Source: Smittium culicis (lineage: Eukaryota > Kickxellomycota > Harpellomycetes > Harpellales > Legeriomycetaceae). From it: 47,405 bases of DNA. Both the position numbers and the translations under genes were made by a program. Shown in pieces: positions 23,901-34,239 of the stretch. The notes beneath the pieces were generated by a model. That model did no database searches, was not told the origin of the DNA, and was given only the letters and a program-made list of their open reading frames with translations. Positions within the stretch are counted from its first letter, which is position 1. Every line of letters begins with the position of its first letter. Location of the stretch: NCBI GenBank assembly GCA_001970855.1, contig LSSN01000960.1, positions 1-47,405 of the forward strand, read 5' to 3'.

Positions 23901-26900
23901 TAAAGGAACATAATCAAGTGAAGGGTTTCAACTAGCTTCAAACTAACAAATTATGAGTAATAGATTTTGATATGGGATTAACTCGTAGTTAAAAATTATA
24001 GATTCGAATACTTCAGTAATAGAGGATATTCTATCGACTATAAAAGTCATGATTCGGTAGCTAATACGTCGATGACAGCAAATTTGAGAAAATTAAAATG
24101 GTTGGAATATATAATAAGTTGCCTTTGGTCTAAAAAATGCTATACTTGAGAATATTTTTTTAGGAAAACATCTTAGAGAAATAAAAGCATGTAGGAAAAA
24201 TTGATATACAAAACAATCGTTATCCTTGCATTTGTGAGTATGAGTATCTAGGCTCTCATAGTTCTGTAGAAAATTTCCGAGGTCATATAGTAGTTGTCCA
24301 GGAACTCATCTATGCTAGAATAAATTTGATATTAAGAATTTAAACATGTTAATCAATAGTTCACAAGGTATCGATATAAAGTTATGAATGCATGTGGAAA
24401 TATGATTTAGTTGCGTATTGTTTTTGAGTTATTTGATTTCAATGGATCAGAATAGTTGACGCGTATATTTAGAAGTTGGAAAGGAAAAGGTTCAATAGAG
24501 ATTGCAATTTAGCTTTTAATTAGCCTCGAAATAATGCTAATATAATAAATCGACTGATGATAAAAATAATGAATCGAAAAAGATTAATTGAGTATGCTGT
24601 AGCACTAATCAATCTTAGTCAAAGTTATCGAGGTATGTGAGCGAGCTGGCTTACAGATATAATGTTAAAAACGACGGGAATTATTTAAAGCTCTTCAATG
24701 AAGTTTTTTAAGACTCACTAAAGATTCATAAAAAGAATTGGTTCCATCGAATTCACAAGGGGCATCTATAGATAATTTTCTTTTAAGACTGGAGTTGAAA
24801 ACCGAACTTGTAGATTTTTGTATTTTTGGTAACAATGGTAATAGCATACTAGTTTTTAGTTTTTGAAAGCTCAGAATTTTTCTATAAAGAAAAAAATGAA
24901 ATTAAGGTTTCTGGGTATTTTGATAAATTACCATAATTGTAATAAATCAAAGAATGCGGCCAATGTAGCTTTAATTAAAGTCGGATAATTGATTTGCCAA
25001 TAGTTAAATTCTAGTTGATTTAACTTTAGATTGTATTAGTTTCAATTCCTGGATTAATTACAAGAAAATCATTAAAAGATCTGTATATTGTTATAAGCAA
25101 CTTTCTTAAAAATATTCATGAATGAGTCCTCTAATATTTTGAAAGAAAAAAAAAGACTTGCCTTTTAAATGATTGAATCATTAGGTTGGATGTTTATTAG
25201 AGCCCGCCTGAATATTTTTTTAGTGAAAGGTAATTTATAGAAAAAAGATTGCATATCTTTTAAATTTGCTAAATAATATTCGCGAGCTTTTGGATGTGGA
25301 AATGGCGATTGAATAAATATCTTGATTTCTGATATATAGAGACGATTTTTACTTTTAAAAAATGGACCGAAAATGTATACTATCAAGTGACATAATACTG
25401 CCTAGATGTTCGTAAGAGTAATAAAGGAAATAATTTAAAGCGTGAAGCAATCCAAATCTGTCGTAGAAAATAACCTATATAAAAAATCTAGTATAATACT
25501 AAAGGTGGAAATTAGCGATAATATACGAATTCTTAAGGAGAATAAAAGAATGAATGTCTATTATGTATATGGAATCAGCTTTGATTGATCACAAGCCTCG
25601 AGATTTAAAAGTTCGTAAGTGGTAAAGATAGTTTGCCTCTAAATTTATATTTGAACCATTAGAAAAAAATTCATCCATAAAGTATAGTTCAACATATCCA
25701 GTGTAATTTATGAATTCATGAATATAATAACAGCCATGCTATCAAAATGTGTGAAAATTTTATTCCTGTGCATTTTATTGAATATAATAACACCACTTAT
25801 CTCTTTGAAAACAATAGTTGTGTCAATCCAGTCGAAGTCATATCACTCTTTTATTTGAGTAGCGCTATTTTTTAATTAGATAATAGTAAGAGAAGGCAAG
25901 CAAAATGATATTTGTCAAAATTAGTGTGATAAACCAATACATTGATTAACAATAGCGATTTTAATTATCAATCCTGGAGCGAGAAAAGATGAATGCTATT
26001 TTAAGGATAAATTGATGTTTTTAGTGTGAAAAGCAGAGTTTTAAATATAATGAACCTAATAAAGTGTTTCTTAATCAGAGATATTTTCTTGCAGTTGTTA
26101 ATAAGCCAAAACTAAACCTTGAAGAATTGTAGGGACTCTGATTAGCTTAAAATTTAGTCGAACTTTTTCATACTTACGTGAGATAAGGCGCGTCATTATC
26201 TCTATTCAGGTTGAATTTTGATGAATCTAAAACTAGGAAAAAGCTATATTAGATACTATGGGCTCCAAAATATAAAATTACTATCGAAAATATAGTCTAT
26301 TTATCCCTATCTTTAATCTGCAAAATAAAAAAAACGAAAAAATACAAAATAAAAACCGAGAGCATATTTATATATAACAATGGTATGTCAGAAATGTTTT
26401 GCTCGTATCTAAACTAAATCATAATTATATTGGAAGCTTGAGTATATAAAGCAATTAGGTGAAAACTTACTTGTGTTTTCTTAACCAGGCCAGGATTCAG
26501 GCGTTAATCCCATTAATAAAGTATCTCCAACAAGTTAATTTAGGTTAGTATAGATCCATAATAATTTTTTTGCAAGATTAATAAATTATGTCAGGGTTAA
26601 CTAAAATTTTATGCCAACACCGTATCATAAATCCTCTTTCTACTATAAATACACATGTCAGCAATAAATATTCCTTTATTCATATGTATAACCTCTACAC
26701 TAATAGTGATTCTAGTTATATGAAACTATAAGATTTTTAGAATGATTATAATGAATATAATGAATATATAAATCATGCTTACAATCAATCGGCTAAAGAT
26801 CTAGTAATTATTCTGGTAGGCACGAAAATGGGAAAATCCGCAGAGAGACAGGCTTTGATGAGATTTTCTAGTCGTTAATCCAGCATGGAATTCATCTAAG

Positions 26901-26980
26901 AATAGATTAAGAAATATTATGGGGAGAAGGGTAGGGAGGTGGAAAGATGTAGTGAAAGGTATCATGTAAGCAGCAATACA
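20961..26980. other. Long gene-free tract, probably old decayed repeats
   Basis: No supported gene. From about 22300 the sequence is less AT-rich than the true spacers and gives short coding-like pieces on both strands, for example DGSAFDNNG near 22840 (plus) and a 73-codon frame at 25165-25386 (minus). This suggests unrecognisable transposon remains. None of these pieces is long or specific enough to name. Confidence 0.45.
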
Positions 26981-26989
26981 GATACTTTA

Positions 26990-27785
26990 AGGAAATAAAA
27001 AATTATGAGAGAAAGAATTGTACAAATGATACTAGAAATAGAGGAGGCGGAGCCATAGAAAGACTAGTACTCACAAGAAAGGGGGTTTATTTTCCTATCA
27101 TCAGAAATACTGACAGGGACACTGATGAACAGCGAAAAAGAGGAGTTAAAGATTTGTACGCAGAGAGATTGATATAAATTGAGGAAGAAGTATATTTTCA
27201 CATTCGCACAGCTATGAACTGATATAAAAATATATCAAGGCGTGTTTATATCACTCTGGATGATAGTTGGCAGCAACACATGAATTTGAGTTACGATATG
27301 ATACAATTGGAAATTGAAAAAGACTATAACTTGTAGCTCTAGAGCTGTAATTTTGAAGTGATGGATATAAAATAAAATAATTGTGGAAAATACTAAAGGT
27401 GCTATTTAGGAAAAACTTACTTCATGAACGAGTACTCATGGCAGAAGAACGGCGACCAGTCAAACGGTGAAAGACACAGATTAAACGATACAAAAGTGTC
27501 ATGGAGCACTATAATAAAACAATGTAGTCGTGTATAGATGAAAATAAAACAAAATCCAATTTCAGAAAGTCGGAAATATATGCTCATAGCTATCCTGAAG
27601 ACAGATACTAAGATTCACACACAGATAGAAAACTCGGTAAGACGTGATATGATCGAAGCGACAAGATACATTCCGATTTAAAATAGTAAGCAAACAGCCA
27701 GACAAACTGAAGAATTTCCAAGTAGCTTGAGGTTACATCAGTGAAGCTTTCAGACCTTGATTCAGACGGCGCAACATTTATCTAA
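26990..27785 (+). pseudogene. Decayed reading frames, unknown protein (possible retroelement ORF)
   Basis: Two plus-strand pieces look formerly coding. One, 27001-27177, is open for 58 codons and includes AIERLVLTRKGVYFPIIRN and DEQRKRGVKDLYAERL. The other, from 27408, keeps a single frame for 92 codons to 27686 with four internal stops (TGA 27468, TAG 27525, TAA 27609, TGA 27645). It reads RKNLLHERVLMAEERRPVKR before the first stop and contains RKSEIYAHSYPEDRY. Its frame continues, with more stops, to LEVTSVKLSDLDSDGATF near 27780. The second part is highly charged, as in a gag-like or ORF1-like protein. I do not recognise the family. Confidence 0.45.
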
Positions 27786-28170
27786 AAATTAGAATTCAAT
27801 ATTATATTACGATTAAAATTTGATTAGCTATGAATTGGAATATACTGAAAGATACTCAGATAGATGGGTAAAAGCGCAGAAGGGAAATCGGAAAATTCTG
27901 CAATCTAAAACTAATAAAATTTTAATGCTTATTTTTATAGAGATATGAGTGTGGTTATTCATAGCATAATGTAATATATCTGACATACAGACAAAAAATT
28001 TCATCGCAGAATATTAAATAGACACTCAGTATAACAGTATAATCAGGCTACAGTCTGTCTGTATATCAGAGCCGACTCTGTCAGTTTGTCAATCTCAGAG
28101 TTTCTGAATATCTCAATACCTTACTCTCTATTCACACGTGTATGTTTAATTGCTCCCCTCCTCCTATGAT

Positions 28171-28186
28171 TGTGTGTGTGTGTGTG
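28171..28186. repeat. (TG)8 microsatellite
   Basis: Eight perfect TG dinucleotides, 63 bp upstream of the octamer minisatellite. Confidence 0.95.
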
Positions 28187-28249
28187 ATTTTACGAGAGCC
28201 CATTTCCTTACAGTGCAGTGTATTCGAGTAAGAGAGTGTGTATCTATCA

Positions 28250-28424
28250 GACTAAGAGACTAAGAGACTGAGAGACTGAGAGACTGAGAGACTGAGAGAC
28301 TGAGAGACTGAGAGACTGGGTGACTGGGTGACTGGGTGACTGGGTGACTGGGTGACTGGGTGACTGGGTGACTGGGTGACTGGGTGACTGGGTGACTGGG
28401 TGACTGGGTGACTGGGTGACTGGA
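28250..28424. repeat. Octamer minisatellite in three ordered variant blocks
   Basis: The array is 21 full octamers plus a partial unit, arranged as 2 x GACTAAGA (28250-28265), 6 x GACTGAGA (28266-28313), 13 x GACTGGGT (28314-28417) and GACTGGA. Variants are sorted and not interspersed. Because 8 and 3 share no factor, the reverse strand stays open and translates as an eight-residue repeat (HPVTQSPS), but there is no sign that it is a gene. Confidence 0.95.
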
Positions 28425-28439
28425 ATAAAGAGAGGATCT

Positions 28440-31189
28440 GAGATAGAGGCTTTCACTTAGAAACAACGGCCATTTTAACTTGCTCAAATTGTTAATTCAG
28501 ATATCTATACTGAAATATTTTAAAGTATACGAGTTCAGATGATCAACAAATTGAATATAAATTTAACCGATAATTCCTGTTGATATTAAATATGTGAACT
28601 TTAATTATGATTATCATTTATTAAAAATTGGAAATAAGTTCAAAGACGAAAAAATGGTGTAGTTTCTAAAACTGCCTAAAGTAAATAACAGGGGGTATTT
28701 ATATACTTTTTTTAATTATAGAACCAAGATGCTTTACTGAAATCAGTTAGGCTAATTTGTATTAAAGCACTTCAACAAGAATGTTTTAAATAGCTTTATT
28801 GTAACCTTAAATAGAGCACTATTACTACTTTTCATTGTCCATGATATCGAGAATGCAGTACTTGCAGATCTGTCTTTATAGCTATAGGTGTTGTATTAAA
28901 TTGGGGGTGTAGACCTAGTAAACTGTATCTAAAAATCGAAACTTTCAAAAAAAAAAAAAGGATACTAAGAATGAAGGTAAAGCTTAAAGTGCAGGGAAAT
29001 AGAGATGATATCTTTGTATATTTATCTTCATCCAATTAAAAAATATTCACAACTAATTTTAGTATATAAATATTTCGAACAGAATATACACATTTCTTAC
29101 AATAGAAATATATCGGTAGCTTTAACATTCTCAATCTTGAATAATAAGATTTGGCAAGGCGACCTCTTGAAAACCCCACCGTTATGGGATTATTATTTGT
29201 AATAATTATCAGTGTGTTAGACCTGAAATAATGAAATAAAAGTATATTCTTCTGTCCAATGAGAGCGCGCATATAAGCATTAAATGACCAAATTTTGTGA
29301 AATACAGACTAAGGACTAAGATGCAACAATGCTGCGCTTAAATCTCAACAATACCAAGCATTGTTGTGTTTTTTACTCTCAATTCAGACCATTAACTGGA
29401 TAAAATGGCCTCTCCTCACTTCTTTGAAATTTTTTTACAGTAATTTTTCTAGCTGCGCTTATAGCAAATTTTTTTATTGAGAAATTTCCATTCGAAAATA
29501 TAATTACTACTAAAAATTTTACTACATTTCAATTCTCTACCTTTAATATTTTTTATTAACTAAATTAAGTTTAGATATATTAATTTTTTTTTCCTTCATA
29601 TATTGTAAAGAGAAGATAATAGTTCACATATGAGAGTGATATTTATACAAGTCTTATGTCTGACGCGTGAGCTGCATATGAGAGATTGGCTTTGATACAA
29701 AATACCCTATTTCATTATTAGGATAAAAAAAACTAAGCCAGGTAGAATTTTAGGTACTCTAAATATTCATAATTAACGATGAATGATAGAATATTTAATA
29801 ATCTCAAGCCTAAAAGCAAGAAGAATAACCCCCGCTGAAAGATGCCTGTAGGAAATTTTTGGTACTGATTTCATGTGATTATTTTATATCTGATATAAAT
29901 AAAATTGAATTAAAAAATTTCTCACTTCTAAATCCTGGATCCAAAGCCGCAATGGTATGGAGACTCTAGTGGGTCGGAATGGAATTGGTTGAGAATAACT
30001 TTTATTATTTTTTATAAATGTATTTATTTATCTAATAATTATTTTCAATCAATTTCAAAAAAAAAAATTGTACTTCTAAACTCGATTGATTTCTTAAAAA
30101 TTGAAAGAATAATATATTTGGGGTAATATATTTTAGAGATTAATGCAATTTATAATTTATACGCTTTTTAAAAATTCTGCCAGCGTGCTCGAAATTTACA
30201 CTTTTATATTTTTTATTAAATTTGAAGTCGAATTTGTTGAAACCACGTATCAGTCTTGCATTATTAACGAATGAATATTTTTTATGGACAGAATATACAG
30301 TAAATATTAGTTAAAAGTCAACTTGCAGGAGTTAAATATTTAATAGCACTCCTACGAATTAAAATAAATAATTAATACCGATTATATTTGCCTGATTTGT
30401 ACTATTTAGTAATATTATTTTTATTTTATGAAGCAACTTTTATTATATAGTCATCAATAACATTTTTATTTAATAAATATAGCATGTGAGGGATAAGCTG
30501 CTGTTAAGAAGATTTTATGAATTTTTGGTCCTTAACCCGTCCAGAGACCAATATTTTTAACTAGATATAGAGAATCATTTAAATATCGTCTAAAGTGGTG
30601 TATTTCCATTTAGCTGCTGAATTTAATCAGTAAATACAATAAAAAGGTGATAGTTGGATTATAGTAAACGAAGTATGCTTTGTGCCGTTTTAGCTGTACT
30701 TACTATAATCACCTAAAAATAATAAGGTTATTGGATTAAATGTTTTAATAATTATATTTCACTGTTTATTCATTTAATACTTTTAGATTATATTTAAAAA
30801 ATTCTGTATGAGAAAAAGCTGTTTATTCATTTTTTTTTTGGAGCTTTTATTTCTAATATTAAAAAGTATTGTTTATTGATTAATTAATGAACGCTCAACT
30901 ATATACATTCCAGTACCTTAATATATTAAGGAAATCCTTCATCAAAAATCTTTCAGATTGGATTATATAAGTGGAGTTAGGTGGCTAGCTTTTGTAGCCT
31001 AAAAAATAAAATGTCTATCATCAAACAGCTAATAAATACACAACAATTTTTTCAATAATGGATTTGGCGAGTCAAAAGCGAAAATAATAGTAAACCTTGG
31101 CAACTTGATCATAGCCTATTTGTGGCAAAATTATTGGTCAAGTCAAATTGTAATTGTGCTCTAAAAGCCACGAATCAAGTATTTTTTAT
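28440..31189. other. Gene-free AT-rich region
   Basis: No supported gene. The only weak structures are a 9-bp inverted repeat (CAACAATGC near 29322 with GCATTGTTG near 29359) and a TTAACCCGTCC string near 30533 that resembles the left end of the MITEs at 39971-41322. Confidence 0.45.
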
Positions 31190-31190
31190 G

Positions 31191-31206
31191 ATTATTCGCG
31201 AATAAT
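31191..31206. promoter_or_regulatory. Perfect 16-bp palindrome upstream of ERG25
   Basis: ATTATTCGCGAATAAT is its own reverse complement. It lies 1.1 kb before the ERG25 start as assembled, or about 460 bp if the duplicated block around the gap is collapsed. It could be a dimeric transcription-factor site. No factor is assigned. Confidence 0.25.
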
Positions 31207-31289
31207 TGACAAATTTCAAGCATCGAAGCCAATGAGTAAAGCGGGCCTTGCACCAATAAAATAGAAGAGGTTATCGACTGGGCAAATCG

Positions 31290-31632
31290 ATGTAATTCGT
31301 TTTAATTCAGCTTGGATAGCTAAAAAGGTATTTTTGTAGTTTTTAAAATTCATTATGGCAAGGCCGTAGGTAACCAAGGTAGACTCATTCATCGTTAAGG
31401 TTAAAGAAAAAAACCAAGTACTTTTCCCATCATAAACTTTAAACCAAGTTTAGATTTAGTCTTTAATCAGATTCATACTCTTATTGTGTGTTAGTTGAAA
31501 CAAGTTTGGAATCAAATATAAATACTAGTAAAATCTCATGTTTTTAGCTATTCAAAAAGCTCTAAGCCTAACAAATATTCAAATATTTTATCTACAATCA
31601 TAACATAAAAACACTATATCTAACAGATAAAG
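31290..31632 (+). repeat. Direct repeat, first copy, abutting the N gap
   Basis: These 343 bp recur at 31960-32304 with only a few substitutions and short indels. The copy ends exactly where the N run begins. Confidence 0.95.
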
Positions 31633-31959
31633 NNNNNNNNNNNNNNNNNNNNNNNNNNNNNNNNNNNNNNNNNNNNNNNNNNNNNNNNNNNNNNNNNNNN
31701 NNNNNNNNNNNNNNNNNNNNNNNNNNNNNNNNNNNNNNNNNNNNNNNNNNNNNNNNNNNNNNNNNNNNNNNNNNNNNNNNNNNNNNNNNNNNNNNNNNNN
31801 NNNNNNNNNNNNNNNNNNNNNNNNNNNNNNNNNNNNNNNNNNNNNNNNNNNNNNNNNNNNNNNNNNNNNNNNNNNNNNNNNNNNNNNNNNNNNNNNNNNN
31901 NNNNNNNNNNNNNNNNNNNNNNNNNNNNNNNNNNNNNNNNNNNNNNNNNNNNNNNNNNN
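31633..31959. other. Assembly gap (327 N)
   Basis: Run of undetermined bases between the two copies of the direct repeat. Its placement suggests a scaffolding join rather than real missing sequence. Confidence 0.98.
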
Positions 31960-32304
31960 ATGTAATTCGTTTTAATTCAGCTTGGATAGCTAAAAAGGTA
32001 TTTTTGTAGTTTTTAAAATTCATTTTGGCATGGCCGTAGGTAACCAAGGTAGACTCATTCATCGTTAAGGTTTAAAAGAAAAAAACCAAGTACTCTTCCC
32101 ATCACAAACTTTAAACCAAGTTTAGATTTAGTCTTTAATCAGATTCATACTCTTAGTGTGTGTTAGTTGAAACAAGTTTGAAATCAAATATAAATACTAG
32201 TAAAATCTCATGTTTTTAGCTATTCAAAAAGCTCTAAGCCTAACAAATATTCAAATATTTTATCTACAATAATAACATAAAAACACTATATCTAACAGAT
32301 AAAG
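31960..32304 (+). repeat. Direct repeat, second copy; 5' flank of ERG25
   Basis: Second copy of 31290-31632. It begins exactly where the N run stops and continues into unique sequence leading to the ERG25 start at 32339, so it holds part of that gene's promoter. Confidence 0.95.
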
Positions 32305-32338
32305 GTCTATACGTACTTAATAAGAGAAAGTACCAACA

Positions 32339-33316
32339 ATGGCAAATGGAACATTAAAATCAGTTATTTCACATCTAATAGAAACATACACAAGCGTATG
32401 TGATATAAGCGAAAAAGTACCAGTAGGGTATTCGCCTACAAAATTCGAAAGCTTATGGCTATCGATTTTTGAAGGAAGGAATGAAGCGTTAACATTTGGG
32501 GCTGTTTTAATGCTACACCACATTATAGTCTTTTATTTGAGATTTGCCCCATTTTATATTGCAGACAAAATCCCTTTACTAAGAAAATATAAAATCCAAG
32601 AAAACAAATCCTTAACCGACGAACAGTGGTGGAAATGCTTTTGGTCGATGCTAAAAAGCCAAATATTTATTCAGTCGCCTTTGGTTATGCTATTTCTTCC
32701 CATCGCTAATTTTGTTGGATTCAACACATCTGTTCCATTTCCATCATTTTCCTCCATGATTCCTCAAATACTTTGCTTTTTTGTTATAGAAGATTTTTAT
32801 CACTACTGGATGCATCGCCTGTTCCATTGGGGCCCTCTATATAAAGCTATACATAAAGTACACCACGAATTCACAGCACCTTCAGGGATTGCCACTGAAT
32901 ATGCTCATCCGTTGGAAACACTCGTTTTTGTATTCGGTGTCATGCTCGGACCGCTTTTGTTCTGCTATTGCTTTGGAAATGTACACGTTATCTCAATGTT
33001 TTTCTGGATAACATTTAAACTATGCCAGTCTGTTGAGGCTCACTCTGGTTACGATATTCCATTCTCAATTAGCTACTTCTTCCCTTTATGGGCCAACTCT
33101 GACCATCACGACTACCACCACATGGCTTTTGTAAACAATTTTGCCTCTTCTTTTATTATTTGGGATAGATTATTTGGAACAGATACCAAATACCAAAATT
33201 ACAGAAATAAAAGACTACATTCAAAGAAAGAGCTGCCAGAAGTAGATTTAATAGAAGCTTTCAATCTCAAAATCAAAAAAATCATCAAAACAATTGAGAA
33301 TATCAGCAAATTTTAA
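32339..33316 (+). CDS. ERG25: C-4 methylsterol oxidase
   Basis: This 325-aa intronless gene encodes the ER-membrane di-iron oxidase that removes the C-4 methyl groups of 4,4-dimethylzymosterol in ergosterol synthesis, working with Erg26 and Erg27. The fatty acid hydroxylase family histidine boxes are present: H159-RLF-H163, H172-KV-HH176 and H257-DY-HH261, with H155 in EDFYHYWMH also conserved in style. Hydrophobic membrane segments lie at about 52-72, 108-128, 140-152 and 195-228. The ATG has A at -3 (ACAATGG), and the length is close to yeast Erg25 (309). There is no C-terminal KKxx signal; the end is ISKF. Conserved catalytic residues and a full-length frame argue that it is functional. 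Its upstream region is affected by the duplicated block and gap. Confidence 0.95.
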   Translation: MANGTLKSVISHLIETYTSVCDISEKVPVGYSPTKFESLWLSIFEGRNEALTFGAVLMLHHIIVFYLRFAPFYIADKIPLLRKYKIQENKSLTDEQWWKCFWSMLKSQIFIQSPLVMLFLPIANFVGFNTSVPFPSFSSMIPQILCFFVIEDFYHYWMHRLFHWGPLYKAIHKVHHEFTAPSGIATEYAHPLETLVFVFGVMLGPLLFCYCFGNVHVISMFFWITFKLCQSVEAHSGYDIPFSISYFFPLWANSDHHDYHHMAFVNNFASSFIIWDRLFGTDTKYQNYRNKRLHSKKELPEVDLIEAFNLKIKKIIKTIENISKF

Positions 33317-33895
33317 TTCAACTAGATTCCATCCAATATAACCCTTTAAATACTCGCACCTTTACCACTTATTATAATCCAGCTATATTTTTGTACCATA
33401 ATTTCCTTTTCTATATACCAATAAATATTTTTAAATTTAAACTCGAAAAAAAAGTTATATATTTTTGTTAAATCAAAGTTAATAATATAGTGATTATCTA
33501 AAAATGTAAAATTATTATTAATCACTCTGTATAGCATCACTCATATATTAATACCATATAAATCGTCTGAATAAACAAATATATTTCCGAATTAATCAAA
33601 ATTAACTTGAGAACTCATTTTGATTCAATTGAAACTTATACTTAACGAAAATTATTAACTAATAGATCGCCAAATACGCCCCCAGAGTGTATAAATACGG
33701 AGTCGATTTATAGTTTCAAATGAGTTGAAAATTTAGAAACCTTTAATTGTACTATTTTTTTTTTTATAAATTAAAGTTATTTTTTAAATATTTAATAGCA
33801 TCGTAGCTCCCGAACCACATTATAGTTGATAATTTTCAATCGAATAAGAACTTTCTATGATAGATAAAAAAATTCAGAAAGTTTTTATTGTATAC
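33317..33895. other. Spacer downstream of ERG25
   Basis: 3' UTR side and spacer. No gene or terminator motif could be supported. Confidence 0.5.
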
Positions 33896-33907
33896 TTTAT
33901 AGCACCA

Positions 33908-34172
33908 GCCGATCAAAATTTTGAGCTGGAAACCGCCAAATTTTTGAACGGCATCCGCAAGCCCAGAACACTTATACTGCAAATTATAAGTGATTCACCA
34001 GCCCCCTTGAACCAATGCCCAGTGGGTATGGAGCTGCTAGAGCGGTGGAGGGGGGTCGGTTGAAAAATTATTTTTTTAATATTATTTTAACTTTTTAAAT
34101 GTTTTTTAATAGTTTTTGTATACTTTTAAATTATGTTTAATAAACTCTCTGAGACAAAAAAAAAAAAAAAAG
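33908..34172 (+). mobile_element. 5'-truncated LINE 3' fragment with poly-A and 12-bp target duplication
   Basis: This fragment carries the last part of the LINE ORF, ending PLNQCPVGMELLERWRGVG with TGA at 34061-34063, then an AT-rich 3' UTR and a 16-A tail (34156-34171). TTTATAGCACCA occurs immediately before (33896-33907) and one base after the tail (34173-34184), an exact target-site duplication. This is the classic product of target-primed reverse transcription. The same 3' end recurs at 35690-35934, 20786-20960 (minus) and partly at 40163-40235 (minus). Confidence 0.9.
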
Positions 34173-34239
34173 TTTATAGCACCAATTTTCTGTTATATTT
34201 ATACTTTTATCGAATAGTTCGACACATTTATATATTTAT

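Noticed and set aside
25165..25386. 73-codon minus frame with PFPHPKAREYYLANL, vaguely like the Ty3 RT connection
   Set aside because: Key FLGL.YYR residues are missing and the neighbouring frames do not support a Ty3 pol.
28250..28424. CRISPR array
   Set aside because: Units are contiguous short tandem repeats with no spacers, and the host is eukaryotic. The same applies to the heptamer array.
28247..28487. Open frames on the minus strand encoding an HPVTQSPS-type repeat protein
   Set aside because: They are only the translation of the octamer minisatellite in overlapping frames. There are no coding features outside the repeat.
29920..29990. Minus-strand IAALDPGF, reminiscent of hAT transposases
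   Set aside because: Only eight residues match and no other hAT block or inverted repeat was seen.
30525..30720. Possible seventh piggyBac-like MITE beginning TTAACCCGTCC
   Set aside because: The left end is similar for about 45 bases, but no matching right end was found at the expected 190 bp.
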